Shown here piece after piece: positions 44,447 through 52,062 of a stretch of DNA of 64,000 nt (position 1 is its first letter; every line of letters starts with the position of its first letter). Made by a program: the position numbers and the translations under genes. Where the stretch lies: contig NZ_MAHX01000020.1 of the NCBI RefSeq assembly GCF_002023715.1, positions 62,001-126,000 of the forward strand, written 5' to 3'. Origin of the DNA: Elizabethkingia occulta. Lineage in GTDB: Bacteria; Bacteroidota; Bacteroidia; Flavobacteriales; Weeksellaceae. Below the pieces are notes generated by a model, which saw nothing but the letters and a program-made list of their open reading frames with translations, ran no database searches and was not told the origin of the DNA.

Positions 44447-45508
44447 ATGATGAATAGAAAAATTTATATAAACGGTCGCTTTTTGCTGCAACCTCCAACT
44501 GGAGTCAATAGATTTGCATATGAGCTATGTAAAGCTTTTGTTGAGTTAGGTATTGAGTTTATATTGATTTGTCCGTCGAAGGTAATTAATAAAGAATATG
44601 ATATTAAGGACTTTAATATCTGGTATTTTGGTTTTACTTCTTCTCATTTTTGGGAACAGATTATTTTACCTTTGTTTTTTATTAATAAACATAATTATAT
44701 ACTGTTAAATTTTACGGGGCTAGGACCGGTAATTATTTTAAAAAAAATTATTACTATTCATGATTTGGCATTTCTCTATAATCCTCTCTGGTATTCTTTT
44801 TTTTATAGAATTTTTTATAAAATATTAACACCATTATGTGCAAAAACCTCTCATAAAATCCTAACAGTAAGTGAATTTTCAAAATCAGAAATTATTAAAT
44901 TTCTTAATATTAGAAAAGATAAAATTGAAGTTGTATATAATGCTGTTCCATCTGTATTTTATCAAAAAAATAAAGATAATCCATTCCAAAATATTCATGA
45001 AAAATATATCTTGGCAGTTTCTTCTTTAGATCCTAGAAAAAATTTTGAAAAACTCATTAAGGCATTTAATAAATTAAACGATCCCTCGATCAGACTATTT
45101 ATTGTTGGTGGAAAAAATAACATATATAATCATACCTATGAAGAGCATGATAAAAATGATAGAATTGTGTGGTTGGGACGAGTGTCTGATAGAGAATTGA
45201 TTAATTATTATAAATATGCGTTGTGTTTTGTTTATCCTTCGTTATATGAGGGATTTGGAATCCCTCCATTGGAAGCAATGGTTTCTCAATGTCCTGTCAT
45301 AGCATCAGATATTAATGTTTTTCATGAAATATACAATAAAGCAGTGCTATACGTTAACCCGACAGATGAAGAACAAATTAGTGATGTGATTAGACTTCTT
45401 ATAAATGATGAAAAGCTTCAAAGAAAATTAGTGGATTTAGGAGAAAAACAGTCACAATTATATTCATGGAAAAAAAGTGCATTGAAAGTTATTGAGATAT
45501 TACGATGA
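44447..45508 (+). CDS. Glycosyltransferase family 4 (mannosyltransferase-like)
   Basis: A 353-residue GT-B enzyme. It opens with KIYINGRFLLQPPTGVNRFA, a start typical of WbaZ/MtfB-like mannosyltransferases, then ITIHDLAFLYNPLWYS, KILTVSEFSKSEIIKF, ILAVSSLDPRKNFEKLIKAF and PSLYEGFGIPPLEAMVSQCP. Codons are exceptionally AT-rich even for this locus, which hints at separate acquisition. It may act with GDP-mannose, which fits the manC gene at the end of the window; that is inference. Confidence 0.92.
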   Translation: MMNRKIYINGRFLLQPPTGVNRFAYELCKAFVELGIEFILICPSKVINKEYDIKDFNIWYFGFTSSHFWEQIILPLFFINKHNYILLNFTGLGPVIILKKIITIHDLAFLYNPLWYSFFYRIFYKILTPLCAKTSHKILTVSEFSKSEIIKFLNIRKDKIEVVYNAVPSVFYQKNKDNPFQNIHEKYILAVSSLDPRKNFEKLIKAFNKLNDPSIRLFIVGGKNNIYNHTYEEHDKNDRIVWLGRVSDRELINYYKYALCFVYPSLYEGFGIPPLEAMVSQCPVIASDINVFHEIYNKAVLYVNPTDEEQISDVIRLLINDEKLQRKLVDLGEKQSQLYSWKKSALKVIEILR

Positions 45509-45560
45509 GATTTATTATTACAACTTTAATAATAAATCATTGTTTAACATTTATTTATCA

Positions 45561-46673
45561 ATGAAAATATTACAATTAGGAAAATTTTACCCTGTTAGAG
45601 GGGGTGTGGAAAAGGTAATGTATGATTTGATGTTAGGAATTTCTCAAGAAAAGGTATATTGTGATATGCTTTGTGCTTCTACAGAGAATTATCCTGCAGG
45701 CATAATTAATATCAATCCATATGCTAAATTGATTGTAGAAGCTACAAAAGTAAAGTTAGCAGCAACAATGTTAGCGCCAAGTTTAATTATCAAACTTCGC
45801 AAGATCGCAAAGGATTATGATATCATCCATATTCACCATCCCGATCCAATGGCTAGCTTAGCATTGTTCCTTTCAGGTTATAAAGGGAGGATGATACTTC
45901 ATTGGCATAGTGATATTCTGAAACAAAAGACATTATTGAAGCTGTATAAGCCGTTGCAAGATTGGTTAATTAAAAGAGCTAATATTATTGTAGGAACAAC
46001 TCCTGTATATGTTAAAGAATCTCCTTTCTTGGGCAAAGTTCAGCATAAAATAAATTATATCCCGATTGGTGTGGAACCTTTAGTCGCTGATAAAGGAAAA
46101 GCAGAGAAATTAAAACAAAAATATAAAAACAAGCATATAATATTTTCATTAGGCAGACTTGTAGAATATAAAGGCTATGAATATCTTATTAAAGCTGCTC
46201 AGCATCTGGATGAAAATTATCAGATTATAATAGGAGGGAAAGGACCATTAATGGAATCTCTTACAAATCTTATTGCGGAGTTGGGAGTTCAGGATAAAGT
46301 AGACTTATTAGGTTTTATAGAAGATAATGATATACCCAATTATTTTGAAGCATGCGATATATTCTGTCTGAGTTCCATATGGAAGACCGAAGCCTTTGCT
46401 ATTGTACAGATTGAAGCTATGTCTTGTGGAAAACCTATTGTGTCTGCGCATATACCTGGTTCAGGAGTGGCTTGGGTAAATAAAGACGGAATATCTGGTC
46501 TTGTAGTGGAATCTGAAAATGAGATAGTACTTGCGGATGCAATTAAGCGTATATGCACAGATGCAAATCTTAAAAAGGAATTATCAGAAGGAAGTAGGAA
46601 TCGTTATGAAGAATATTTTACCCGAAAAAAAATGACAGAAAAATGCTTAAATATCTATAGAGAAATATTATAA
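45561..46673 (+). CDS. Glycosyltransferase family 4 (GT-B)
   Basis: A 370-residue enzyme starting MKILQLGKFYPVRGGVEKVM. An in-frame TTG at 45492 would add 23 residues overlapping the preceding gene and is rejected. It has IHIHHPDPMASLALFLSG, LILHWHSDI-like residues, IIFSLGRLVEYKGYEYLIKA, YQIIIGGKGPLMESL, and SSIWKTEAFAIVQIEAMSCG with the E-x7-E pattern. It is the last glycosyltransferase before the peptide-modification-like module. Confidence 0.92.
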   Translation: MKILQLGKFYPVRGGVEKVMYDLMLGISQEKVYCDMLCASTENYPAGIININPYAKLIVEATKVKLAATMLAPSLIIKLRKIAKDYDIIHIHHPDPMASLALFLSGYKGRMILHWHSDILKQKTLLKLYKPLQDWLIKRANIIVGTTPVYVKESPFLGKVQHKINYIPIGVEPLVADKGKAEKLKQKYKNKHIIFSLGRLVEYKGYEYLIKAAQHLDENYQIIIGGKGPLMESLTNLIAELGVQDKVDLLGFIEDNDIPNYFEACDIFCLSSIWKTEAFAIVQIEAMSCGKPIVSAHIPGSGVAWVNKDGISGLVVESENEIVLADAIKRICTDANLKKELSEGSRNRYEEYFTRKKMTEKCLNIYREIL

Positions 46674-46827
46674 TAAGCACTTATGTATTGATAAATATTT
46701 ACAAAATATAATAATTGTATTAAATGTAATAAATATAAATTATTATTGAATTATTTTTTTAATTTTAGGAAAGTTTTGTTTTTTAGTTGCTGAATAGTGA
46801 TGGCTTTTATCGATTTATATTAAATTG

Positions 46828-46835
46828 TATATTTG
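46828..46835 (+). promoter_or_regulatory. Candidate internal promoter before the peptidase-PqqD module
   Basis: TATATTTG matches TAnnTTTG, 37 bases before the start of the 46872 gene, inside a 198-base AT-rich gap (46674-46871). It suggests that the five-gene module plus wza and wzc can be transcribed separately from the glycosyltransferases. No precursor-like ORF is present in this gap. Confidence 0.45.
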
Positions 46836-46871
46836 ATCAACAAATGATTCAGCTTTTAATATATAGTAAGT

Positions 46872-47312
46872 ATGGAGAAAAAGATCCTTAGTAAAAGAAT
46901 AATTCCAAATGATCTTTTCTTTGAACAGGTAAAAGAAAGATTAAATGCCGGTCAGAAGGTGAAAATTCCTGTAGCAGGGAAAAGTATGGAACCATTTTTG
47001 CAAAACGGGGATTTGGTTGTATTAAAGAAGTTTGAAGAAAAAGATTTAATTAACGGGAAAATTGTATTGGCATATTTTAATAATGCATATGTATTACATA
47101 GGGTTGTTAAAATTAAAAAAGGAAACGTCACACTTGCAGGTGATGGTAATATACAACAGGTAGAAATAATCACTGATAAGGATATATTGGCCGTTGTTGT
47201 CAGTGCATACAGGGGAGAAAAGGAATTAAGTATTAATACATTATTAGGGCAGATCTGGTATAAATTGCGTATAGTCAGAGCTGTTTATAATAAAATATTT
47301 GGAATAAAATAA
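46872..47312 (+). CDS. S24/S26-type peptidase without membrane anchor
   Basis: A 146-residue protein. The Ser box is VAGKSMEPFLQNGDLVVL with Ser38, and the second box is AYVLHRVVKI with His76 in the place where bacterial signal peptidase I has Lys. The region GNVTLAGDGNIQQVE is the usual third box. A Ser-His arrangement is known for the SipW/eukaryotic-type signal peptidases. Unlike those it has no obvious N-terminal membrane helix, though the C-terminal IWYKLRIVRAVYNKIFG may associate with membrane. It starts a tight cluster with PqqD-like, nucleotidyltransferase, ABC and kinase-like genes, so a leader-peptide protease role is possible. Confidence 0.82.
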   Translation: MEKKILSKRIIPNDLFFEQVKERLNAGQKVKIPVAGKSMEPFLQNGDLVVLKKFEEKDLINGKIVLAYFNNAYVLHRVVKIKKGNVTLAGDGNIQQVEIITDKDILAVVVSAYRGEKELSINTLLGQIWYKLRIVRAVYNKIFGIK

Positions 47313-47316
47313 AATT

Positions 47317-47586
47317 ATGAAATTAAGGGAGGATTTAATGTTGCGACATTTAGGTGATGAATACGTTATCATCGATCCGGAACAGGATATGGTAGATATG
47401 TCTAAGGTATATACATTGAATGAAACAGCTGCTTTTTTGTGGAAAGAACTTCAGGGTAAAGAGTTCAATGTTGAAACCGTAACAGAGGTGTTACTAAATT
47501 ATTATAATGTTGAATATGCAGTAGCTGAGAAAGATGCTCAAAGACTTGTTTATGATTTTGAGAAACAGGGATTGTTAACTGATTAG
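47317..47586 (+). CDS. PqqD-family protein (RiPP recognition element)
   Basis: An 89-residue protein with the PqqD pattern: LRHLGDEYVIIDPEQDMVDM, YTLNETAAFLWKELQGK, VTEVLLNYYNV and DAQRLVYDFEKQGLL. PqqD domains bind leader peptides of ribosomally made, post-translationally modified peptides and hand them to modifying enzymes. Here no radical-SAM or lasso cyclase gene is near, and no precursor peptide was found, so its client is unknown. It lies 4 bases after the peptidase gene and 2 bases before the nucleotidyltransferase gene. Confidence 0.88.
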   Translation: MKLREDLMLRHLGDEYVIIDPEQDMVDMSKVYTLNETAAFLWKELQGKEFNVETVTEVLLNYYNVEYAVAEKDAQRLVYDFEKQGLLTD

Positions 47587-47588
47587 TA

Positions 47589-48683
47589 ATGATGTTAGAG
47601 GATAAAGTTGCTAAGGCTTTTTTCACGCTTTTGCGTGCAGGGCTCTGGAATAAATCTATAGATGCTATAGATTGTTTTCCTATGTCTAAAGCCGAATGGG
47701 ATGCTTTATTCCGTATATCTGTTCAACAAACAGTAGAAGGTATTGTATTCGACGGGATACAAATGTTAAGTTCAGATCTGCTCCCTCCCCGTGAACTCCA
47801 TATTAAATGGTTAGTACGGGTAGAAAAAATTGAACAAAGAAATCGGTGGATGAACAATATTCTTGCCGAACAGATGGTTTTCTTTTCTAAAGGAAATATA
47901 CAACCAATATTGTTAAAAGGCCAAGGGTTGGCCATTTGTTATGAGAACCCCGGCAGAAGAGTTTGTGGAGATATCGATTGGTATTTTCAGACAACTGATG
48001 AGTTTTATAAAGCAGATAAGCTGCTTGCAAAATATGGTATTGTAACAGAAGCTACAGCAGGATATAGTAGTTTTTATTTCTGGAGAGATTGTGAAATAGA
48101 TCATCACCAGAAGTTATTTGATATCCATAATCCTTTTTTATCAGGATACCTACAAAATCTGCAAAAGAAGGAAGCTCATTTTAGTATCAGAACCAGTATA
48201 GAAAAAGAAGAGGTGATACTCCCTTCTCCCTTATTACAAATGCTGCAGGTAAATGCACATATTCTGAAGCACCTTTTGTCATTTGGAATAGGAATTAGGC
48301 AATTATGTGATGCTGCAAGATTATATAAAACATATTATGGTCAGGTTGATGGAAATACTTTGAAAGCAGTATATACAAAACTGAAAATAATAAAATGGAT
48401 TAATTTGTTACATGTCGTTCTGGTAAAGTATACAGGTTTGTCCGAAGAATATTTACCTTTTCCGACAGAAATAAATAAATCTGCAGACTGGATGATGGAA
48501 GAGATATGGAAATCCGGAAATTTTGGATTTCATGACGAAAGGTATCAGAAAGAAAGCTCAGGGAAGAGAGAAGGGACCAAAAGAAGGCTATGGAGTAGTT
48601 TTATAAAATATGTTCCTTATGCACCGATGGAAGCATTAAGCTTTCCCTTAGTCCATTTTTATTCAGGCTTAGTAAAAAAATAG
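47589..48683 (+). CDS. NTP_transf_5-type nucleotidyltransferase family protein
   Basis: A 364-residue soluble protein with the PF14907-like core ILLKGQGLAICYENPGRRVCGDIDWYF, where Asp128 and Asp130 are the expected metal ligands, and IDHHQKLFDIHNPF. The remaining C-terminal region is helical. Members occur in lasso-peptide-like and polysaccharide clusters and may transfer a nucleotide or phosphosugar to a peptide; the reaction is not established. Its place between the PqqD-like and ABC genes supports a shared pathway. Confidence 0.85.
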   Translation: MMLEDKVAKAFFTLLRAGLWNKSIDAIDCFPMSKAEWDALFRISVQQTVEGIVFDGIQMLSSDLLPPRELHIKWLVRVEKIEQRNRWMNNILAEQMVFFSKGNIQPILLKGQGLAICYENPGRRVCGDIDWYFQTTDEFYKADKLLAKYGIVTEATAGYSSFYFWRDCEIDHHQKLFDIHNPFLSGYLQNLQKKEAHFSIRTSIEKEEVILPSPLLQMLQVNAHILKHLLSFGIGIRQLCDAARLYKTYYGQVDGNTLKAVYTKLKIIKWINLLHVVLVKYTGLSEEYLPFPTEINKSADWMMEEIWKSGNFGFHDERYQKESSGKREGTKRRLWSSFIKYVPYAPMEALSFPLVHFYSGLVKK

Positions 48684-48689
48684 AATTTA

Positions 48690-50312
48690 TTGAATACAAA
48701 TTTATCATATCAATTAAAATGGGCATGGCTTCTCACTAAGAATAGTCGCGGAGAATTATTGCTGTATTTTATACTAGAATTAGCAGCCATTGCATTTTCT
48801 TTATTGTTTGTATTCTGGTCTAAAAAGGCTGTGGATTTTGCAGTGAGTAGCAGTACATCGGACTTACAAAAAGCTTTAATATTATCTGTCTGTAGTGTAC
48901 TTATAGCTCTTTTCATGAGAAGTTACTCCGGATGGCTAAATGAAAAAACGAGAATGAAAATGATGATTTCTCTACAAAATTCACTGGTTAAATCTCAAAT
49001 GCTATCCACTTGGAAAGTTGGTAAGCATTGGCATACAGGAGATATACAGGTAAGAATAAACAATGATTGCCAGGAGATTGTGCAGATGGTAGGTTTTTCT
49101 TCTATATCATTTGTACTGACTACCATAAGGCTTTTGGCATCTTTTGGTTTTTTATGGTTGATGGATCCTATGTTGGCGATTTTAATTGTTGCAATATCTC
49201 CGTTATTTCTTTTCTCTAAAATATATTTTAAGAAATTAAGAAAACTAAATAAAGATTTAAAGACAGCAGAAAGTAAGTTTGGAAATGTAGTACAGGAAAA
49301 CCTGAGATTCAGGATGTCTATAAGAGCATTAGGAGTACAATATGCACGCTGGCAAAAAGTAGAAAATAGTCAGAATGATATATTTAAATTAAAACTAGGA
49401 TTACTTAATTTTTCTACGGTTTCTCAGGGAATAATGAAACTGACTATAAATGCAGGATTTTTGTTGACTTTTGGCTGGGGAGTGTACCGTCTGCATGCAA
49501 ACGAGATTTCTTTTGGTACGATGACTGCATTTTTACAACTGGTAGGACGAATTCAGGCTCCAATATTACTGATGATGGGATTTGTGCCCTTGTTTATTCG
49601 TTTCAGAACAGCTGTAGACCGTGTACAGGAGTTAGAACAGGTAGAAGTAGAGCAAGAGATCGAACAAGAATATATTACTGAACCTCAAAATATAGAAATT
49701 AATCAGTTGAATTTTCGTTATGATGATAAACTAGTGATTAAAGATTTGAGTGCCAAATTTATTACAGGGCAGCCTGTTGCCATAATCGGATCTAGTGGAA
49801 AAGGCAAAACAACACTCATAAGATTATTGTTAGCCTTAATAAAACCAGATAAAGGAGAAATATATATTAACACCTCTACAGAACATTTAGTTTTATCCAA
49901 TAAGTATCGTATCAATATCGCATATGTGCCACAGGGGGACAAATTGTTTAGCGGAAGTATAAAAGAAAATTTACAGTTAGGAGAGCAAGAAGTTTCGGAT
50001 AGTAAACTTAGAGAAGTGCTGTATCTGGCTTGTGCAGAGTTTGTATACGATTTACCAGATGGACTAGATACTATAGTGGGAGAATCAGGTTATGGACTTT
50101 CTGAAGGCCAGGCGCAACGGATTGCTGTAGCAAGAGCATTAATGCGTGAATGTAATATTTGGCTTTTTGATGAGGTAACTTCTGCGCTAGATCCTGATAC
50201 CGGAGAAAAACTAATACAACGTTTATTAGAGGCCGGAAAGAATAAAATATTAGTATTTGTAACACATGATATGAAGTTGGCAGGAAAATGCGAACAGACT
50301 ATTTATATATAA
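48690..50312 (+). CDS. ABC transporter, fused permease and ATPase
   Basis: A 540-residue half-transporter. Six helices occupy about residues 15-300, and the ATPase follows with GSSGKGKTT (Walker A), LSEGQAQRIAVARAL (signature with Glu in place of the usual Gly), WLFDEVTSALD (Walker B) and a switch His in FVTHDMK. The start must be TTG at 48690: the same frame carries the previous stop 9 bases upstream and no ATG precedes the first helices. Such exporters carry peptides or lipid-linked glycans. No N-terminal C39 protease domain is present. The clustering with PqqD-like and peptidase genes suggests peptide export. Confidence 0.9.
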   Translation: MNTNLSYQLKWAWLLTKNSRGELLLYFILELAAIAFSLLFVFWSKKAVDFAVSSSTSDLQKALILSVCSVLIALFMRSYSGWLNEKTRMKMMISLQNSLVKSQMLSTWKVGKHWHTGDIQVRINNDCQEIVQMVGFSSISFVLTTIRLLASFGFLWLMDPMLAILIVAISPLFLFSKIYFKKLRKLNKDLKTAESKFGNVVQENLRFRMSIRALGVQYARWQKVENSQNDIFKLKLGLLNFSTVSQGIMKLTINAGFLLTFGWGVYRLHANEISFGTMTAFLQLVGRIQAPILLMMGFVPLFIRFRTAVDRVQELEQVEVEQEIEQEYITEPQNIEINQLNFRYDDKLVIKDLSAKFITGQPVAIIGSSGKGKTTLIRLLLALIKPDKGEIYINTSTEHLVLSNKYRINIAYVPQGDKLFSGSIKENLQLGEQEVSDSKLREVLYLACAEFVYDLPDGLDTIVGESGYGLSEGQAQRIAVARALMRECNIWLFDEVTSALDPDTGEKLIQRLLEAGKNKILVFVTHDMKLAGKCEQTIYI

Positions 50313-50321
50313 TGATAAAAA

Positions 50322-51251
50322 ATGCAGAATGATAAAATGAAATATCACAATGATTTAAAATCTGTTTATTTCCGGATAGCAGATCATATTATGGAAGTAC
50401 TTCTGCCTGTGCAGATTCAAATAGATCATTGTTTACCGTCATTTGTTGATTTTATTACTCAGGCGCCATTTGAAACTGCAAAAATCAGAATTCAACTGGA
50501 ATTAGATTCTGCTCCGAAGAGTATAGGGGAAACTAAATTGTTGAGTGATGTTTCGATTGTGTGGGGGGATAGATTCCGTTTTGAAGAATCTTCCGAAAAT
50601 TATATAACTTCTGTTCAGAGCGAGCAGAAGAGCAGAGAATGGAAAATGTTTAGTACCAAAGATTTTAGTGAATCTAAAATCTATATGCTGGAAGAAGAAC
50701 TATATACTACTTCAATTCTTAGTTGGCTGCTAATGGTAGCTTTTGGGCAAGCTATGCTAAAATATAATACTGTATTATTCCATGCGTCTGTAATAGAAAA
50801 GGATGGAAAAGGCTATGCTTTTTTAGGAAAGAGTGGGACAGGAAAAAGTACACATAGTAGATTGTGGTTGAAATATATACCGGATACAAAGCTGTTGAAT
50901 GATGATAATCCAGCTGTGCGTATTATGGACAATAATACCATTATGATTTACGGAACACCGTGGAGTGGAAAGACCCCATGTTATAAAAATATAGGTGTTC
51001 TATTAGAAGGATTGGTACGTCTTCGTCAGGCTCCGGAAAATCAATGGAAAAAAGTATCGGGAAAAGAAGCTTTACTTTCTGTTCTGCCAAGCTGTACAGC
51101 GATTCGCTGGAACAGAAATTTGTTTGATCAGATGCTTAATAGTTTAGAAAAAATCATAACGAATGTAAATGTAGGGCAATTGTCTTGTTTACCTGATCAA
51201 AATGCTGCATATTTATGTAGTCAAGAACTAATAAAAAATAATAAATTATAA
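50322..51251 (+). CDS. HPr-kinase/phosphorylase-like protein
   Basis: A 309-residue protein. The C-terminal half has a P-loop (G169KSGTGKST177), HASVI just before it, an acidic LLNDDNPAV motif and YGTPWSGKTPCYKN, as in HprK-like kinases. The N-terminal 150 residues are unlike HprK and resemble the variable part of kinases that accompany lasso-peptide clusters, where related enzymes phosphorylate the peptide. True HPr kinase is unlikely because the substrate-binding architecture and genome context differ. It ends 4 bases before the ATG of the wza gene. Confidence 0.85.
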   Translation: MQNDKMKYHNDLKSVYFRIADHIMEVLLPVQIQIDHCLPSFVDFITQAPFETAKIRIQLELDSAPKSIGETKLLSDVSIVWGDRFRFEESSENYITSVQSEQKSREWKMFSTKDFSESKIYMLEEELYTTSILSWLLMVAFGQAMLKYNTVLFHASVIEKDGKGYAFLGKSGTGKSTHSRLWLKYIPDTKLLNDDNPAVRIMDNNTIMIYGTPWSGKTPCYKNIGVLLEGLVRLRQAPENQWKKVSGKEALLSVLPSCTAIRWNRNLFDQMLNSLEKIITNVNVGQLSCLPDQNAAYLCSQELIKNNKL

Positions 51252-51255
51252 CGTG

Positions 51256-52053
51256 ATGAATAAATTTATCTTAGGATTAGCATTGTTTAGCATTATTTTG
51301 TTAAACTCCTGTGTATCTAAAAAAGTAATCTATGCTGAGGATATGGTACCAGATGTAGAATATCCGATTGCAGATGCTCCTGCACTTAAATTACAGAAAA
51401 ATGATCGTTTAAGTATTCAGGTAAGTGCTAAATCTCTTGAGTTAGCAGCTCCGTTTAATACAGTAGCAGGTACTTATAAAATAGGGACTGATGGTAGTGT
51501 TTCTACAGGAGTTGATCTTTCATCAAATGCTCAAGGGTATTTAATTGACAGAGAGGGAAATATTGCATTTCCTGTTTTAGGAGCTCTTCATGTGGAAAAT
51601 TTGACCTTAGAAGAGGTAAGGGATTTGATACGTAATAAATTAATTAATGGAAGATTGATTAATGAACCTATCGTAAAAGTTGAAATTCTGAATTTTAAAA
51701 TAAGTCTTGCAGGGGCAATAGGTAACAAAGTGCTGGATGTTCCGGATGGTAGAATAACTCTGATTGAGGCTATCACAAAAGCTGGAGGCATGGGGACTAA
51801 TGCTGCTCCGGACAGAATCACAGTAATCCGTGAAGAAGATGGAGTTCGACATAAAATAGTTACTAATATCCGATCTAAAGAGATTTATAATTCTCCTGCT
51901 TATTATCTAAAGCAGAATGATATGATTTTTGTTGAACCCCGCTCACCGGAAGTTACTCCTAGAGAGGATAGATTTTGGAGGTATTTTGGTATAGGAACGG
52001 GGTTGTTAGGCACAGTTATATCAGTGTTAACGCTAATCAGAGTTAGTAAATAA
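51256..52053 (+). CDS. wza: Wza-type polysaccharide export lipoprotein (locus 1)
   Basis: A 265-residue outer-membrane lipoprotein with lipobox LLNSC followed by VSKK. It has the poly-export domain (LKLQKNDRLSIQVSAKSLE, YLIDREGNIAFPVLGALHVEN), a SLBB-like domain (FKISLAGAIGNKVLDVPDG and ITLIEAITKAGGMGTNA) and a C-terminal helix (FGIGTGLLGTVISVLTLIRV). It forms the channel through which polymer leaves the cell. The ATG at 51256 is chosen over an in-frame GTG just before it. Its homologue in locus 2 is at 59508. Confidence 0.93.
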   Translation: MNKFILGLALFSIILLNSCVSKKVIYAEDMVPDVEYPIADAPALKLQKNDRLSIQVSAKSLELAAPFNTVAGTYKIGTDGSVSTGVDLSSNAQGYLIDREGNIAFPVLGALHVENLTLEEVRDLIRNKLINGRLINEPIVKVEILNFKISLAGAIGNKVLDVPDGRITLIEAITKAGGMGTNAAPDRITVIREEDGVRHKIVTNIRSKEIYNSPAYYLKQNDMIFVEPRSPEVTPREDRFWRYFGIGTGLLGTVISVLTLIRVSK

Positions 52054-52062
52054 TAGAGAGCT

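Noticed and set aside
50322-51251. True HPr kinase regulating carbon metabolism
   Set aside because: The N-terminal half does not resemble HprK and the gene sits in a peptide-modification-like module, so it is called only HprK-like.
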